Of a DNA stretch of 64,000 nucleotides, positions 17,670-26,330 are shown one piece after another. Position 1 is the first letter of the stretch, and each line of letters opens with the position of its first letter. Under the pieces are notes generated by a model. The model had not been told where the DNA came from, searched no databases, and was given only the letters and a program-made list of their open reading frames with translations. The stretch comes from Pseudomonas_T sp032052615 (lineage in GTDB: Bacteria > Pseudomonadota > Gammaproteobacteria > Pseudomonadales > Pseudomonadaceae): contig DAMBWF010000007.1 of the NCBI GenBank assembly GCA_032052615.1, forward strand, positions 1 to 64,000, in the 5' to 3' direction. The translations under genes and the position numbers were made by a program.

Positions 17670-19271
17670 CGATTCTGTTGAAAAAATAGGTTCAGCGGCA
17701 GCCGGCCGGTCGGATGTGCCTGCTGTCGAAGTGGCTGGAAGCCACTTCAAGTTGCCTTTCGGCGTTTCACTGAGCTTCCTTGCCCAGGTCTGAGGGTTAT
17801 TTCGAAGGTTTCTGCTCGCCGCAGGCGCACCTATCCATGATCGGTGGCCCGTGAAGTAGCTTGGCCATACGTCTCAGGTTTTGCACGGTCGCTGCCAAGG
17901 CGAATTCGTCAGTCGCACCCGTCAGTCCACGCAGTCGTAAACGGTCGAGTTTCATGATCCGTTTGAGGTGGGCGAACAGCATCTCCATCTTCTTCCGTTC
18001 GCAACGAGAGAGAGGTATCCCGGCGTCTTGGCGATGCGTCGCGCCACGTCACGGGCCGCTTCATGGATGCTCCGAGCGATCTTGCGGAATGCAGTATTGG
18101 GGCAGCACTTCGCTTTCAGCGGGCAGGTGGCGCAGTCGGTTTGTCTGGAGCGGTAGATGATGGTGTTGGCCTTGGTCACCGCGATCTTTGCTGGGTGAAG
18201 GTGCGCCATGCACTGCGCAGCGGTTTACCGGCTGGGCAGCGGTATTGATTGGCCTCATGATTCCAGTGGAAGTCATTACTGGGGAGGCTGTCGTCCTTGC
18301 GTTCAGTCTTGTCCCACACCGGCACATGCGGCTCGAGGTTCTTCTCTTCGAACATCCAGGCCAGCATCGGCGCAGTGCCATAGGCGGTCACCGATGAGGC
18401 GTTCCGGTGTGAGGTCGAACTGCGCTTCGACACGCTCAACCATCGTCCTGGTCGAGTCGACCTCGGCGGTACGATGCGCCGGAGTCGCTTCTACATCCAT
18501 GATCACGCCGTGCTCGGTGTCGATCAGGTAGTTGGTGGAGTAAGGCAAAGTAAGCCGGGCCGCCTAGCGCTGCTGTCCAACGAGACAGCGGATCGGTGAG
18601 TGAAATCTTCTCGGGGAGGGCTTCAGCCAACGCCTCTTCATCAAGGGCTTCGAGGTACTCGCGTACGGCGCGGCTGCTGAGCGTTGGATCACTCCAATCG
18701 ACTTCATCACCCGCCACCCCACGTTGCCGGCTGGCATCTGCCTTGATGATGCTGGCGTCGACGGCGAAGCCTTCGCCCTTGACCAGGCCGGCCGCCATGC
18801 AGCGTCGTAGCACCTCATTGAACAACCAGCGGAACAGGCCGCTGTCACGGAAGCGGCCGTGGCGATTCTTCGAAAAGGTCGAGTGATTGGGGACTTCATC
18901 CTCCAGACCCAACCGGCAGAACCAACGGTAGGCCAGGTGGAGGTGCACTTCTTCGCATAGCCGTCTTTCGGAGCGGATACCATAGCAGTAGCCGACGACC
19001 AGCATGCGCACCATCAACTCCGGGTCAATCGAGGTTCGCCCGATGGGACTATAGAAATCCGCCAGGTGGGCGCGCAGGTCACTGAGATTCAGGCACTGGT
19101 CGATGCTGCGCAGGAGGTGTTGCGGAGGGACATGCTCTTCTAAGTTGAACGAGTAGAACAGTCGCTGCTGTCCTCCCGGTAACTGTCCCATCATGCTGTT
19201 CGCCCCCGCGCTCGCTGACAGAGCAATTCTGCCGGCGTCTCGGGGTGGCAGCTACTTTTTCAACAGAATCG
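17670..19271 (-). mobile_element. IS1182-like insertion sequence, frameshifted
   Basis: The element is about 1.6 kb with terminal inverted repeats starting CGATTCTGTTGAAAAA at 17670 and, on the other strand, at 19271. The flanking bases are themselves an imperfect inverted repeat: GTCCGCTTATGAC (17657-17669) and GCCATAGGCGGAC (19272-19284) pair with two mismatches, so the element split a hairpin-like target. No simple direct duplication is seen. The single transposase gene inside is broken by four frameshifts. The stretch 17670-18375 has a near-identical inverted partner at 24459-25151. Confidence 0.85.
17797..19194 (-). pseudogene. IS1182-family transposase with four frameshifts
   Basis: The transposase starts MMGQLPGGQQRLFYSF, has the DUF772-type N-terminal domain (LVVGYCYGIRSERRLCEEV), the DDE domain and a C-terminal KCCPNTAFRK cysteine-rich segment ending LRRMAKLLHGPP. 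It is read in five pieces. The frame breaks near 18543 (after GGPAYFA), 18391 (after ERLIGD), 18187 (after FTQQRSR) and 17995 (after TPGYLS). Joined, the pieces would make a full-length protein, so decay is by small indels rather than deletion. The last two breaks also occur in the copy at 24.5-25.0 kb, so they are real and older than that duplication. No active protein is expected. Confidence 0.88.
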
Positions 19272-19369
19272 GCCATAGGCGGACGTCTATTCTTCAGGCA
19301 ATTACGAGCCCGGAGACCACTCGGCGGCCCCTGCCTGAGTCAGCGATCAAGCGCAACGCAATTAACTCG

Positions 19370-19828
19370 TCAAGGCTGGACAGTGTTCGGTGCGGACGGT
19401 CGTTCGCTCATTTTCTTGAAGATCAGCGGCATCGCTTCTGAATTCAAAGCTTCCGTGTCCACCAGACGTAACGACTTCACCATGGCCAACGTCGAGCTCT
19501 TATACTTCTGGAAATGGGGCGATTTTATATGCGCATCGTAAGCATCGCGGTTCGCATAAATTTCCAGAATCCTGATGAGCGTCGGATTGTCCTTTTGTGC
19601 GGTCGGAAAAATGCAAAGAAAACCAGGCTCCAGGCGCATGGAGGCTTCGGCCTCTTCGTTCAAGATGCGCTGATATTCTTCCAGGTACTGATTGAATATC
19701 TCGATTTCAGAGATCCTGACGAGCATCTTTGGCTCCTGCGCATAAAGATTACCAAACGGCAGCAGCGCGACTATAACGACTAGTAGGAAGATAGTTGCGC
19801 TGCGGCGCTCGAAGAATAGACTCGACAT
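19370..19828 (-). CDS. Exported ABM-domain protein (putative quinol monooxygenase-like)
   Basis: This 152-residue protein begins with a signal peptide (hydrophobic core about residues 11-25, likely cut after Ala30 in LYA-QE). It then has one antibiotic-biosynthesis-monooxygenase (ABM) type ferredoxin-like domain: MLVRISEIEIF, a long helix with EYQRILNEEAEASMRLEPG, and the strand and helix NRDAYDAHIKSPHFQKYK typical of YgiN-like proteins. ABM proteins oxidise quinols or similar aromatics or act in stress responses, usually in the cytoplasm; export is less common. It lies 93 bp downstream of a LysR gene on the same strand and may be co-transcribed. Base composition is clearly more AT-rich than the core genes. 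Function not established. Confidence 0.75.
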   Translation of the reverse strand: MSSLFFERRSATIFLLVVIVALLPFGNLYAQEPKMLVRISEIEIFNQYLEEYQRILNEEAEASMRLEPGFLCIFPTAQKDNPTLIRILEIYANRDAYDAHIKSPHFQKYKSSTLAMVKSLRLVDTEALNSEAMPLIFKKMSERPSAPNTVQP

Positions 19829-19921
19829 ATTCTGCTTCTAGCCTCGTTTTTCCCAACGAGAACAATGGGTCATGCTTGAATCTTCCCTCTACAACGGAAG
19901 ATGGCTTGTGCAGACGCGCAT

Positions 19922-20830
19922 CTAATAGCCAAGCGGCTTGATTTCTCGGATGTATTCAATCAGAAGCTTCAGCCCCGTCGGCAGTTGCCGGCGACTTGAA
20001 TAATAGATGTGGAATCCCTCTTCTAGCGGGGCCCATTCAGTCAGCACCAAGCGAAGCCGCCCAGCGTTCACATAGGGCGCAACCAGAGGCTCCGGGAAAT
20101 ACATCAAGCCTGCCCCGCCCAGCACGGCGACCAACCCGGTCTCCGCGTGATCGACCATCACGGAGGTCGGCACGGCGATCTGCAGCGCCTCTCCATCGCG
20201 TTCCAACTCCCATCGATAAACCCGGTCGTCGCCCAGGCGGTTGCTAATGCAGCGATGGGTGAGCAGATCGTCCGGGTGTTCAGGGGAGCCATTACGCTCC
20301 AGATAATCAGGAGACGCCGCAATAACCCAGCGGATGTCGGCCGACAGCCGCCGTGCCACCATATCCTCAGGCACCGTGCCGCCATACCGAATGCCGGCAT
20401 CAAAACCCGCATCGGTCACGTCAACCAGGCGATTGCTGGCCACGATATCGAGTTCGACGTCGGGATAGCGGTCCATGAAGCCGGGCAAGATCGGCGCAAG
20501 GAGCAGATTGGCCGCCTCGACAGCTGCATTGATTCGAATCCGTCCGCTAGGGGTGTCGCGAAACCGGTTGAGCGTTTCCAACGCCTCATCGATAGCTTCG
20601 AGCGGCTGACCGATCGCTTCGATGAGTGCCTCCCCTGCCGTTGTCAGCGTAACGCTCTTGGTCGTCCGGTTGAGCAGTCGGACCCCAAGCCTGCTTTCCA
20701 GCCCCTTCAACGCATGGCTCAGTGCCGATGCGCTGACGCCAATCTCGATAGCCGCGCGGCTGAAGCTGCGATGGCGGGCAATGGCCCGGAAGTAGATCAG
20801 ATCAGCAACATCAGCACGATGGATTTGCAT
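19922..20830 (-). CDS. LysR-family regulator of the redox cassette
   Basis: A 302-residue LysR-type regulator. The N-terminal HTH has FRAIARHRSFSRAAIEIGVSAS and SHALKGLESRLGVRLLNR, and the effector domain starts near residue 90. The N-terminal sequence is of the broad PgrR/DsdC-like branch that often controls neighbouring aldo/keto reductases. The start at MQIHRADV was chosen because GGAAGG lies just upstream; the 13-codon extension has no support. It is transcribed away from two aldo/keto reductase genes. The 266-bp divergent region contains a perfect TGAGAA-T-TTCTCA box (20968-20980). It is therefore the likely local regulator; the effector is unknown. Confidence 0.88.
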   Translation of the reverse strand: MQIHRADVADLIYFRAIARHRSFSRAAIEIGVSASALSHALKGLESRLGVRLLNRTTKSVTLTTAGEALIEAIGQPLEAIDEALETLNRFRDTPSGRIRINAAVEAANLLLAPILPGFMDRYPDVELDIVASNRLVDVTDAGFDAGIRYGGTVPEDMVARRLSADIRWVIAASPDYLERNGSPEHPDDLLTHRCISNRLGDDRVYRWELERDGEALQIAVPTSVMVDHAETGLVAVLGGAGLMYFPEPLVAPYVNAGRLRLVLTEWAPLEEGFHIYYSSRRQLPTGLKLLIEYIREIKPLGY

Positions 20831-20967
20831 AAGGCCTTCCAAATCGAGGTGTCTAGCTTGGCGCTCCAATCAGGGTATTCGCTCTGACAATCTTTCGGTC
20901 CGGGTCCAGCCGGGCAAAGCCCGTGAGTCGGTGAACCATTAAACCGCCTCATTTCAACGTCTGCTCA

Positions 20968-20980
20968 TGAGAATTTCTCA
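20968..20980. promoter_or_regulatory. Perfect T-N11-A LysR box
   Basis: TGAGAATTTCTCA is a perfect inverted repeat with 6-bp arms around one T and fits the LysR consensus T-N11-A exactly. It lies in the 266-bp gap between the divergent lysR (start 20830) and aldo/keto reductase (start 21097) genes, where an activator and autorepressor site is expected. The rest of that gap shows nothing else I can name. Confidence 0.6.
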
Positions 20981-21096
20981 CAAGTCCGTGCAAGAACAAC
21001 CCGCTAATTCAGTCCCCCGACGCGCGCTATCGTTGGTCACTTGCGCCGACCGGAGCAATCCGCCCGACAGGCGCCATCACGTCACGGAGCAAATGC

Positions 21097-22083
21097 ATGG
21101 ACTACACGCATCTCGGCCGAACAGGTCTCAAGGTCAGCCGCCTGTGCCTGGGCACCATGAATTTTGGCGACGTCTCCAACGAGACGACGAGCCATCGCAT
21201 CCTCGACGAAGCGGTCGAGGCAGGCATCAATTTCATCGATACGGCCGACGTCTACGGGACGGAACAATCACCGAACATCCCGCAAGGCTCTGGCCTTTCC
21301 GAAAAGATCATTGGCCGCTGGCTTGAACAGGGAGACCGACGTGATCGCATCGTCCTGGCCACCAAGCTCTATCAGCCCATGGGGCCGGGGCCGAACGATC
21401 GGCGGTTGTCGGCCTACCACATCCGCAAAGCATGCGAGGACAGCCTGCGTCGGCTGAAGACGGACCACATCGATGTTTACCAGATGCACCACATCGACCG
21501 TCACACGCCCTGGGAAGAGATCTGGCAAGCCATGGAGATTCTCGTCCAGCAGGGCAAGGTCCTCTATGTCGGCAGCAGCAACTTTGCAGGCTGGGATATC
21601 GCCACCGCGCAGTCGATAGCCAGTGCCCGCAACTTCCTTGGACTGGTGGCAGAGCAAAGTCTCTACAACCTGGCTGCCCGGACGGTGGAGCTGGAGGTGA
21701 TTCCCGCCTGCAGACATTTCGGGCTCGGTCTCATTCCGTGGAGCCCTCTTGCCGGCGGCCTGCTGGGCGGTGTTCTGAAAAAGGCCACCGGCGGCCGGCG
21801 CGCAAGACCCGCGTTCACGAGCCTCATCGAACAACATCGGGTGCAGTTGGAAGCGTTCGAAAGCCTCTGTGAGGACCTGGGTGAGGCTCCCGCAGATATC
21901 GCGCTGGCCTGGCTGCTGCGCAACCCCGTCGTCACCGCCCCGCTGATCGGCCCCCGCACCGTGGAGCAACTTCAGGACGCGCTGCATGCGACGACGATCA
22001 CGCTGTCAGAAGACACCGTGCGTTGCCTGGAAGAAATCTGGCCGGGCCCCGGCGGAGAGGCACCTCAGGCCTACGCCTGGTAG
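21097..22083 (+). CDS. Cytoplasmic aldo/keto reductase
   Basis: This 328-residue NADPH-type aldo/keto reductase has the complete catalytic tetrad: Asp48 and Tyr53 in FIDTADVYG, Lys90 in LATKLYQP and His131 in YQMHHID. The C-terminal nucleotide-binding region (TAPLIGPRTVEQLQDAL) is also present. There is no signal peptide, so it acts in the cytoplasm. It resembles the YajO/Tas-like branch, which reduces aldehydes, ketones or quinone-like carbonyls. It is followed 39 bp later by a second, exported aldo/keto reductase and then by a CMD-domain gene, all on the same strand and presumably one operon under the divergent LysR regulator. Confidence 0.9.
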   Translation: MDYTHLGRTGLKVSRLCLGTMNFGDVSNETTSHRILDEAVEAGINFIDTADVYGTEQSPNIPQGSGLSEKIIGRWLEQGDRRDRIVLATKLYQPMGPGPNDRRLSAYHIRKACEDSLRRLKTDHIDVYQMHHIDRHTPWEEIWQAMEILVQQGKVLYVGSSNFAGWDIATAQSIASARNFLGLVAEQSLYNLAARTVELEVIPACRHFGLGLIPWSPLAGGLLGGVLKKATGGRRARPAFTSLIEQHRVQLEAFESLCEDLGEAPADIALAWLLRNPVVTAPLIGPRTVEQLQDALHATTITLSEDTVRCLEEIWPGPGGEAPQAYAW

Positions 22084-22122
22084 CCCTTTTCCATCCCACA
22101 TGTCACCGGGACCTTTCAGCTT

Positions 22123-23304
22123 ATGAGTGAACACATTTCCGGCACTTTCTCCTCTGACGATTCGGTGTCCATGGATCGTCGCCATTTCATCGTTACTGGA
22201 ACCAGCTTGCTGCTGGCGGCAAGCGCGCTCTGGAGGCCTGAAAATGCCTTAGCACAAACGATAAGTACCGGGGGCGGCAGCGCGCCATCAGTTGGAGTTC
22301 CCGTTGAGGAGCAAATCATGGGCACGCGTAGACTCGGCTCGCTGGAAGTCTCCAGCATGGGGCTTGGATGCCTGCCGATGGTGGGCTACTACGGTGGAGG
22401 TCCGCGCGACCGCAAAGCGATGGTTTCGCTCATCCGCGCCGCTTTTGAACAGGGGGTCACGTTCTTCGATACAGCCGAGGTCTACGGCCCCTACCTGAGT
22501 GAAGAGTTCGTCGGCGAAGCCTTAGGCCCCATCCGCGACCAGGTGGTGATTGCTACCAAGTTCGGCTTCGGCGTCGAGGAAGGCCGACCCACAGCGCTCA
22601 ATAGCCGCCCTGAGCATATCCGCCGGGCCGTAGACGGTTCGTTGAAACGCCTGAAGACGGACCGAATCGATCTTCTATACCAGCATCGCCCCGACCCCAG
22701 CGTGCCGATCGAGGACGTTGCGGGTACGGTGAAGGAGCTGATCCAGGCGGGCAAGGTTACGCACTGGGGCCTTTCAGAGGCCAGTGCCACTACCATCCGC
22801 CGAGCCCACGCAGTGCTCCCTGTCACTGCCGTTCAGAGCGAATACGCCATGTGGTGGCGGGAGCCGGAAAGTCGGATATTTTCGACGCTGGAGGAACTGG
22901 GAATTGGCTTTGTTCCCTACTGCCCAACTGCTCGGAGCTTTCTTGCCGGTGCAGTCAACCCAAGCCAGCGTTTCGACAAGACTGATCGCCGGCATAACCT
23001 GCCGCGTTTCCAGCCCGACGCCCTGGCAGCCAACATGCCGCTTCTACATTTCGCACGGGACTGGGCTCGGCGCAAGAACACTACCTCCGCTCAGTTCGCC
23101 CTCGCCTGGGTTATGGCGCAGCGACCGTGGATCGTACCGATCCCTGGCACCACGCAATACCCGCACCTGATCGAAAACGTCGGGGTATCAAGTGTCCAAC
23201 TGACCGCCGACGAGTTGCAGGAGATCAATGCAGGCCTGGCTCGCATCGCCCTGCACGGTGGCCGCGCCGACCCGTTTACCGAAAGCCAGTTTGATCGCAG
23301 CTAG
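22123..23304 (+). CDS. Tat-exported aldo/keto reductase
   Basis: This 393-residue protein starts with a 44-residue leader. Residues 18-23 are DRRHFI, a twin-arginine motif, followed by a hydrophobic stretch (about 23-37) and a likely cut after Ala44 (NALA-Q). The rest is an aldo/keto reductase with intact tetrad Asp116, Tyr121 (FFDTAEVYG), Lys146 (IATKFGFG) and His188 (YQHRPDP). Tat export implies it folds with its nicotinamide cofactor in the cytoplasm before crossing to the periplasm. Such exported reductases are uncommon. It is flanked by a cytoplasmic paralogue and an exported CMD protein, suggesting a two-compartment redox system; no substrate is known. Confidence 0.88.
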   Translation: MSEHISGTFSSDDSVSMDRRHFIVTGTSLLLAASALWRPENALAQTISTGGGSAPSVGVPVEEQIMGTRRLGSLEVSSMGLGCLPMVGYYGGGPRDRKAMVSLIRAAFEQGVTFFDTAEVYGPYLSEEFVGEALGPIRDQVVIATKFGFGVEEGRPTALNSRPEHIRRAVDGSLKRLKTDRIDLLYQHRPDPSVPIEDVAGTVKELIQAGKVTHWGLSEASATTIRRAHAVLPVTAVQSEYAMWWREPESRIFSTLEELGIGFVPYCPTARSFLAGAVNPSQRFDKTDRRHNLPRFQPDALAANMPLLHFARDWARRKNTTSAQFALAWVMAQRPWIVPIPGTTQYPHLIENVGVSSVQLTADELQEINAGLARIALHGGRADPFTESQFDRS

Positions 23305-23342
23305 GCGTGGAAAGAATCTGGAACGGATGGAGAAGGTCACCG

Positions 23343-24140
23343 ATGAGCAGTAATACGACGCTGAGCGAGCTGACTAATCTGCGCGGGACTGTCCGCATTC
23401 TGGGGATTGCTCTGAGCCTGGCTGCCGCGCTGGGCGTCACGACACCGACATTAGCAGTACAGGAGAACCACTACATGGTTGAACACGACCAACCAACCCT
23501 CCCTGGTGAGAAGCTCGACAATCGCCAGGAAAGCATTGTACCCATCGCAGCCCTCGCGGCAGCGGGCGATATCCCAAGTCTGAACCGTGCGATTAATCGG
23601 GGACTGGATGCCGGACTGACCATCAGCGAAGCACGCGAGACACTGGTGCAGTTGTACGCCTACGCGGGTTTCCCCCGCAGCCTGAATGCCCTGGGCGAGT
23701 TGATGAAGGTGGTACAGGCTCGCAAGCAACAAGGAATCGTGGACCAACCGGGGCGCGAGCCCAGCAAATCGATTCCCAAAGGGGATGAGTTGCTGGCGGT
23801 GGGCACTGCAAACCAAACCAGATTGTCCAGTGGACCTGTCGAGGGTGCGTTATTCGACTTTGCTCCGGTCGCCAATGAATACCTGCGCGCTCATCTCTTT
23901 GGCGACATCTTCGAACGCGACAATCTGGATTGGCAAAGCCGGGAAATCGCCACCGTCGCGATGCTTTCTGCGCTGGAGGGCGTGACACCGCAACTGCAGG
24001 CTCATATACGCATCGCGATGAACACGGGGGTTACGCCACAGCAACTTCGCCAGCTGAGCCAAGTGCTGGGCGAACACGTCAGCGCCGACGCTTCGCGGCG
24101 TGTAAGCGATGCACTGGAGCTGCATATGGCAGTGCAGTAG
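23343..24140 (+). CDS. Exported carboxymuconolactone-decarboxylase-family protein
   Basis: A 265-residue protein with an N-terminal hydrophobic segment (about residues 17-38) that looks like a signal peptide ending near TLAVQ. Two CMD/AhpD-like repeats follow: the first around residues 70-120 (ALAAAGDIPSLNRAINRGLDAG), the second around 175-260 (HLFGDIFERDNLDWQSREIATVA and QLQAHIRIAMNTGVT). The CxxC pair of AhpD peroxidase partners is missing, so it is not an AhpD thiol reductase. It is more like the gamma-CMD proteins found beside aldo/keto reductases. The ATG at 23343 has GGAGAAGG just upstream and gives a proper signal sequence. It is the last gene of the cassette operon, 38 bp after the Tat reductase. 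Confidence 0.8.
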   Translation: MSSNTTLSELTNLRGTVRILGIALSLAAALGVTTPTLAVQENHYMVEHDQPTLPGEKLDNRQESIVPIAALAAAGDIPSLNRAINRGLDAGLTISEARETLVQLYAYAGFPRSLNALGELMKVVQARKQQGIVDQPGREPSKSIPKGDELLAVGTANQTRLSSGPVEGALFDFAPVANEYLRAHLFGDIFERDNLDWQSREIATVAMLSALEGVTPQLQAHIRIAMNTGVTPQQLRQLSQVLGEHVSADASRRVSDALELHMAVQ

Positions 24141-24458
24141 CTGCGCCCACGTCGTACCAGGCCGAGAAGAGGAGTGGAGTCTTCGCTCCGTTCACTTTTG
24201 GCCTGGGCTGTCGTCTGCGAAGGGCGGCTATGGGTCCAGGCTGTTTGAAACGCCGCCGAGCAGCTGAATCGTTCAAAAGTCGAGCAAATATCTCATTCCT
24301 ACGCAAAATCTAGATCTGTTCACTAACCGAATATTCGCAGATTTACGTAGAAACGCGGAGTTCAAGTCGGGGCCAGCGTTTTCACACAGCCTGGGTCGGT
24401 AGCAGAGTATAGGAACGTCGGTTCGACATGCAGCAACGCTCTATTTTAAGCTGTCACG
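24141..24458. other. Gene-free AT-richer stretch before the IS fragment
   Basis: These 318 bp carry no open frame with family resemblance, no clear terminator and no promoter I would defend. It looks like decayed intergenic or insertion-derived DNA and ends abruptly where the IS1182-like homology begins at 24459. Confidence 0.5.
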
Positions 24459-25024
24459 CTGCGCCGATGCTGGCCTGGATGTTCGAAGAGAAGAACCTCG
24501 AGCCGCATGTGCCGGTGTGGGACAAGACTGAACGCAAGGACGACAGCCTCCCCAGTAATGACTTCCACTGGAATCATGAGGCCAATCAATACCGCTGCCC
24601 AGCCGGTAAACCGCTGCGCAGTGCATGGCGCACCTTCACCCAGCAAAGATCGCGGTGACCAAGGCCAACACCATCATCTACCGCTCCAGACAAACCGACT
24701 GCGCCACCTGCCCGCTGAAAGCGAAGTGCTGCCCCAATACTGCATTCCGCAAGATCGCTCGGAGCATCCATGAAGCGGCCCGTGACGTGGCGCGACGCAT
24801 CGCCAAGACGCCGGGATACCTCTCTCTCGTTGCGAACGGAAGAAGATGGAGATGCTGTTCGCCCACCTCAAACGGATCATGAAACTCGACCGTTTACGAC
24901 TGCGTGGACTGACGAATTCGCCTTGGCAGCGACCGTGCAAAACCTGAGACGTATGGCCAAGCTACTTCACGGGCCACCGATCATGGATAGGTGCGCCTGC
25001 GGCGAGCAGAAACCTTCGAAATAA
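24459..25024 (+). pseudogene. 3' part of IS1182-family transposase, frameshifted
   Basis: Only the C-terminal part remains: APMLAWMFEEKNLEPHVP to FTQQRSR in one frame, VTKANTIIYRSRQTDCATC to TPGYLS in the next, then MEMLFAHLKRIMKLDRL in the third. The two frame breaks are the same as those in the copy at 17.8-19.2 kb. A further 13-bp deletion after RLRGLT breaks the frame again before the tail EFALAATVQNLRR. No product is expected. The shared lesions show that one already-dead copy was duplicated. Confidence 0.85.
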
Positions 25025-25151
25025 CCCTCAGACCTGGGCAAGGAAGCTCAGTGAAACGCCGAAAGGCAACTTGAAGTGGCTTCCAGCCACTTCGACAGCA
25101 GGCACATCCGACCGGCCGGCTGTCGCTGAACCTACTTTTTCAACAGAATCG
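24459..25151 (+). mobile_element. Truncated IS1182-like copy, inverted relative to the first
   Basis: From 24459 to 25151 the sequence matches 17670-18375 of the first element in reverse complement. It has a few substitutions and one 13-bp deletion between CTGACG repeats near 24914, which accounts exactly for the 693 versus 706 bp lengths. The 5' half of the element is missing and one terminal repeat (ending CAACAGAATCG) remains. The bases after it, ACCGATAGCGGTC, again form part of a small palindrome. Confidence 0.88.
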
Positions 25152-25313
25152 ACCGATAGCGGTCATTGGGCCGAGAGACCATCTCGCCACTGGGACTTGC
25201 ATGAGTCTTGGTGGGCACTTGAGTCGGCAGTGGGGCCAGGACGTTGCGTAAGAGAAAGACTTTGAGTCTTCTCATAGGCGCAACGGTTCCTCTGGCTTGA
25301 CACCCGAAGGCGG

Positions 25314-25331
25314 GGCCGCCGGAGGGCGGCC
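25314..25331. terminator. GC hairpin downstream of the ATP-grasp gene
   Basis: GGCCGCC (25314-25320) and GGCGGCC (25325-25331) form a 7-bp stem with a GGAG loop, ten bases past the stop of the minus-strand gene. There is no T-run on either side, so it may be a mRNA 3'-end structure rather than a true terminator. The remaining bases from 25152 hold only a small AAGACT/AGTCTT hairpin (25256-25270). Confidence 0.35.
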
Positions 25332-25340
25332 GCTTGGCGG

Positions 25341-26327
25341 TCAGACCTCGGCCGGGTGAACGTGGCCGAATAGTTCTTGGGAGAAGCGTACCCGTTCTTC
25401 GACGGTTTCCACCGCGCCTTTTTCCTGCAGCTCCGCCAGGCGGGCTTCCACTGCGTGGGTGCGCAGGGTCAGGCCGCAGTCGTTGGCAATCTGGATATTC
25501 AGGCCGGGGCGGGCGTTGAGTTCGAGGATCAGCGGGCCCTTGTCCTGGTCCAGCACCATGTCCACGCCGATGTAGCCCAGGCCGCACAGTTCGTAGCAGC
25601 CGGCGGCGAGCTTCATGAAGCCGTCCCAGTTCGGCAACTGGACGCCGTCCACGGCATTGGTGGTATCCGGGTGCTTGGTGATCTTGGCGTTCAGCCAGGT
25701 GCCCTTGAGGGTGACGCCGGTAGCCAGGTCGACACCCACGCCGATGGCGCCCTGGTGCAGGTTGGCCTTGCCGTTGGATTGGCGGGTCGGCAAGCGCAGC
25801 ATGGCCATCACCGGGTAGCCCATCAGCACGATGATGCGGATGTCGGGCACGCCTTCGTAGCTGATGCTCTTGAAGATCGGGTCGGGGGTGACCCGGTATT
25901 CGATCAGCGCCCGGTCGCGGTGGCCACCGAGGGAGTAGAGGCCGGTGAGGATGCTGGAAATCTGGTGCTCGATTTCCTCGTGGCTGATGATCTTGCCGGA
26001 GATGGTCTTGAAGCGCCCCTCGAAGCGATCGGCGATGACCATGATGCCGTCGCCGCCGGCGCCCTGGGCGGGCTTGATGACGAAATCGTTGTGCCCGCCG
26101 ATGATATCGTCGAGCCGCTCGATCTCCTTTTCCGTGGCGATGATCCCGTACATCTCCGGCACATGGATGCCCGCCTGGAGGGCGCGCTCCTTGGTGATGA
26201 TCTTGTCATCGACGATCGGGTACAGGTGGCGTCGGTTGTACTTGAGCACATAGTCCGCGTTGCGCCGGTTGATGCCCATGATGCCTTTGGCTTCCAGGGC
26301 TTTCCACGTCTTGATCAGGCCGAACAT
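25341..26327 (-). CDS. Alpha-L-glutamate ligase-like ATP-grasp protein
   Basis: This 328-residue protein belongs to the RimK-like/sugar-transfer-associated ATP-grasp group. The nucleotide loop FVIKPAQGAGGDGIMVI lies near residues 82-98, and the metal-binding LILELNARPGLNIQIAND near the C-terminus carries the Glu and Asn that hold Mg-ATP. Such enzymes join a carboxylate to an amine through an acyl phosphate. It is the third gene of a compact set with a 7TM/transglutaminase-like protein (gap 3 bp) and a retropepsin-like protease. This trio is conserved in Pseudomonas next to the ppsA-sigX region and is thought to modify or trim an envelope peptide or protein. The substrate is not known from sequence. 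Confidence 0.85.
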   Translation of the reverse strand: MFGLIKTWKALEAKGIMGINRRNADYVLKYNRRHLYPIVDDKIITKERALQAGIHVPEMYGIIATEKEIERLDDIIGGHNDFVIKPAQGAGGDGIMVIADRFEGRFKTISGKIISHEEIEHQISSILTGLYSLGGHRDRALIEYRVTPDPIFKSISYEGVPDIRIIVLMGYPVMAMLRLPTRQSNGKANLHQGAIGVGVDLATGVTLKGTWLNAKITKHPDTTNAVDGVQLPNWDGFMKLAAGCYELCGLGYIGVDMVLDQDKGPLILELNARPGLNIQIANDCGLTLRTHAVEARLAELQEKGAVETVEERVRFSQELFGHVHPAEV

Positions 26328-26330
26328 GGC

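Noticed and set aside
17206..17793. 195-codon plus-strand open frame across the end of hxlR and the IS boundary
   Set aside because: It combines hxlR out of frame, the IS5 remnant out of frame and IS end sequence; no domain.
17797..19194. Sequencing errors as the cause of the transposase frameshifts
   Set aside because: Two of the four breaks are identical in the separate copy at 24.5-25.0 kb.
19272..24458. Classical composite transposon
   Set aside because: Both flanking IS copies are inactive, one is truncated, and no outer target duplication is visible.
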